From Candidatus Aenigmatarchaeota archaeon (lineage in GTDB: Archaea; Aenigmatarchaeota; Aenigmatarchaeia; CG10238-14; SpSt-28), in assembly GCA_021161995.1 (NCBI GenBank), contig JAGGZO010000049.1, positions 1-6,118 of the forward strand: a DNA stretch of 6,118 nt. Reading direction: 5' to 3'. Of the stretch, positions 6,085-6,118 are shown in pieces (position 1 is the first letter of the stretch; the number at the start of each line of letters is the position of its first letter). The position numbers and the translations under genes were made by a program. Under the pieces are notes generated by a model, which worked only from the letters and a program-made list of their open reading frames with translations, searched no databases and had not been told where the DNA came from.

Positions 6085-6118
6085 ATGAAGCTAGATAAGA
6101 AAGATATTCAAATACTTA
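6085..6118 (+). CDS. Lrp/AsnC-family transcriptional regulator, N-terminal fragment; 3' end outside window
   Basis: Only 11 codons are visible, reading MKLDKKDIQIL. This is the typical opening of Lrp/AsnC (feast/famine) regulators, whose helix-turn-helix domain begins with a LD-x-x-D-x-x-IL pattern. The ATG lies 27-28 bp from a good TATA box and no other reading frame is better placed. Such proteins usually have about 140-160 residues: a DNA-binding domain, then a RAM domain that binds an amino acid and forms dimers and octamers. The divergent position next to the asparagine synthetase gene suggests control of that gene, of itself, or both. Family assignment rests on a short stretch, and the ligand cannot be told. 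Confidence 0.72.
   Translation, partial: MKLDKKDIQIL

Overview
The window looks like chromosomal DNA from an AT-rich archaeon. The evidence is an archaeal-type asparagine synthetase A, a long-form AlaX tRNA-editing protein, surface proteins dense in N-glycosylation sequons, and TATA-box promoters. Three of these promoters place the box 26-28 bp upstream of the start codon, as in leaderless archaeal transcripts. The lineage cannot be fixed from the sequence; a euryarchaeal or DPANN-type genome is plausible. There are no rRNA or tRNA genes, insertion sequences or CRISPR arrays, and no intergenic stretch exceeds about 110 bases.

Layout. Positions 2-2746 (+) hold the C-terminal 914 codons of a very large surface protein. 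It is a string of Ig-like/NEW3/CARDB-like modules, then a helical stalk, one membrane span and a short cytoplasmic coiled-coil tail resembling a SHOCT motif. A 91-bp gap with a strong TATA box and a 9-bp dyad leads to 2838-3710 (+), a secreted glycoprotein-like protein of unknown family. A T-rich terminator-like region follows. Next is alaX at 3802-5034 (+), whose end overlaps by 6 bp the end of the convergent asparagine synthetase gene at 5029-5979 (-). A 105-bp divergent promoter region separates that gene from the first 11 codons of an Lrp/AsnC-family regulator starting at 6085 (+) and running off the window.

How the genes relate. The first two genes form a cell-surface pair by proximity and character: both are exported and rich in sequons and beta-sandwich-like sequence. 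They are not one transcript by necessity, since the second has its own promoter. The second half is amino-acid and translation housekeeping: AlaX clears mischarged tRNA(Ala), and the AsnRS-like enzyme makes asparagine.

The most interesting point is the divergent pairing of an asparagine synthetase with an Lrp/AsnC-type regulator. It mirrors the asnA-asnC arrangement of Escherichia coli, although the archaeal enzyme belongs to a separate aaRS-derived branch. A perfect 9-bp inverted pair of TGGAAAAAT sites lies in the shared promoter region.
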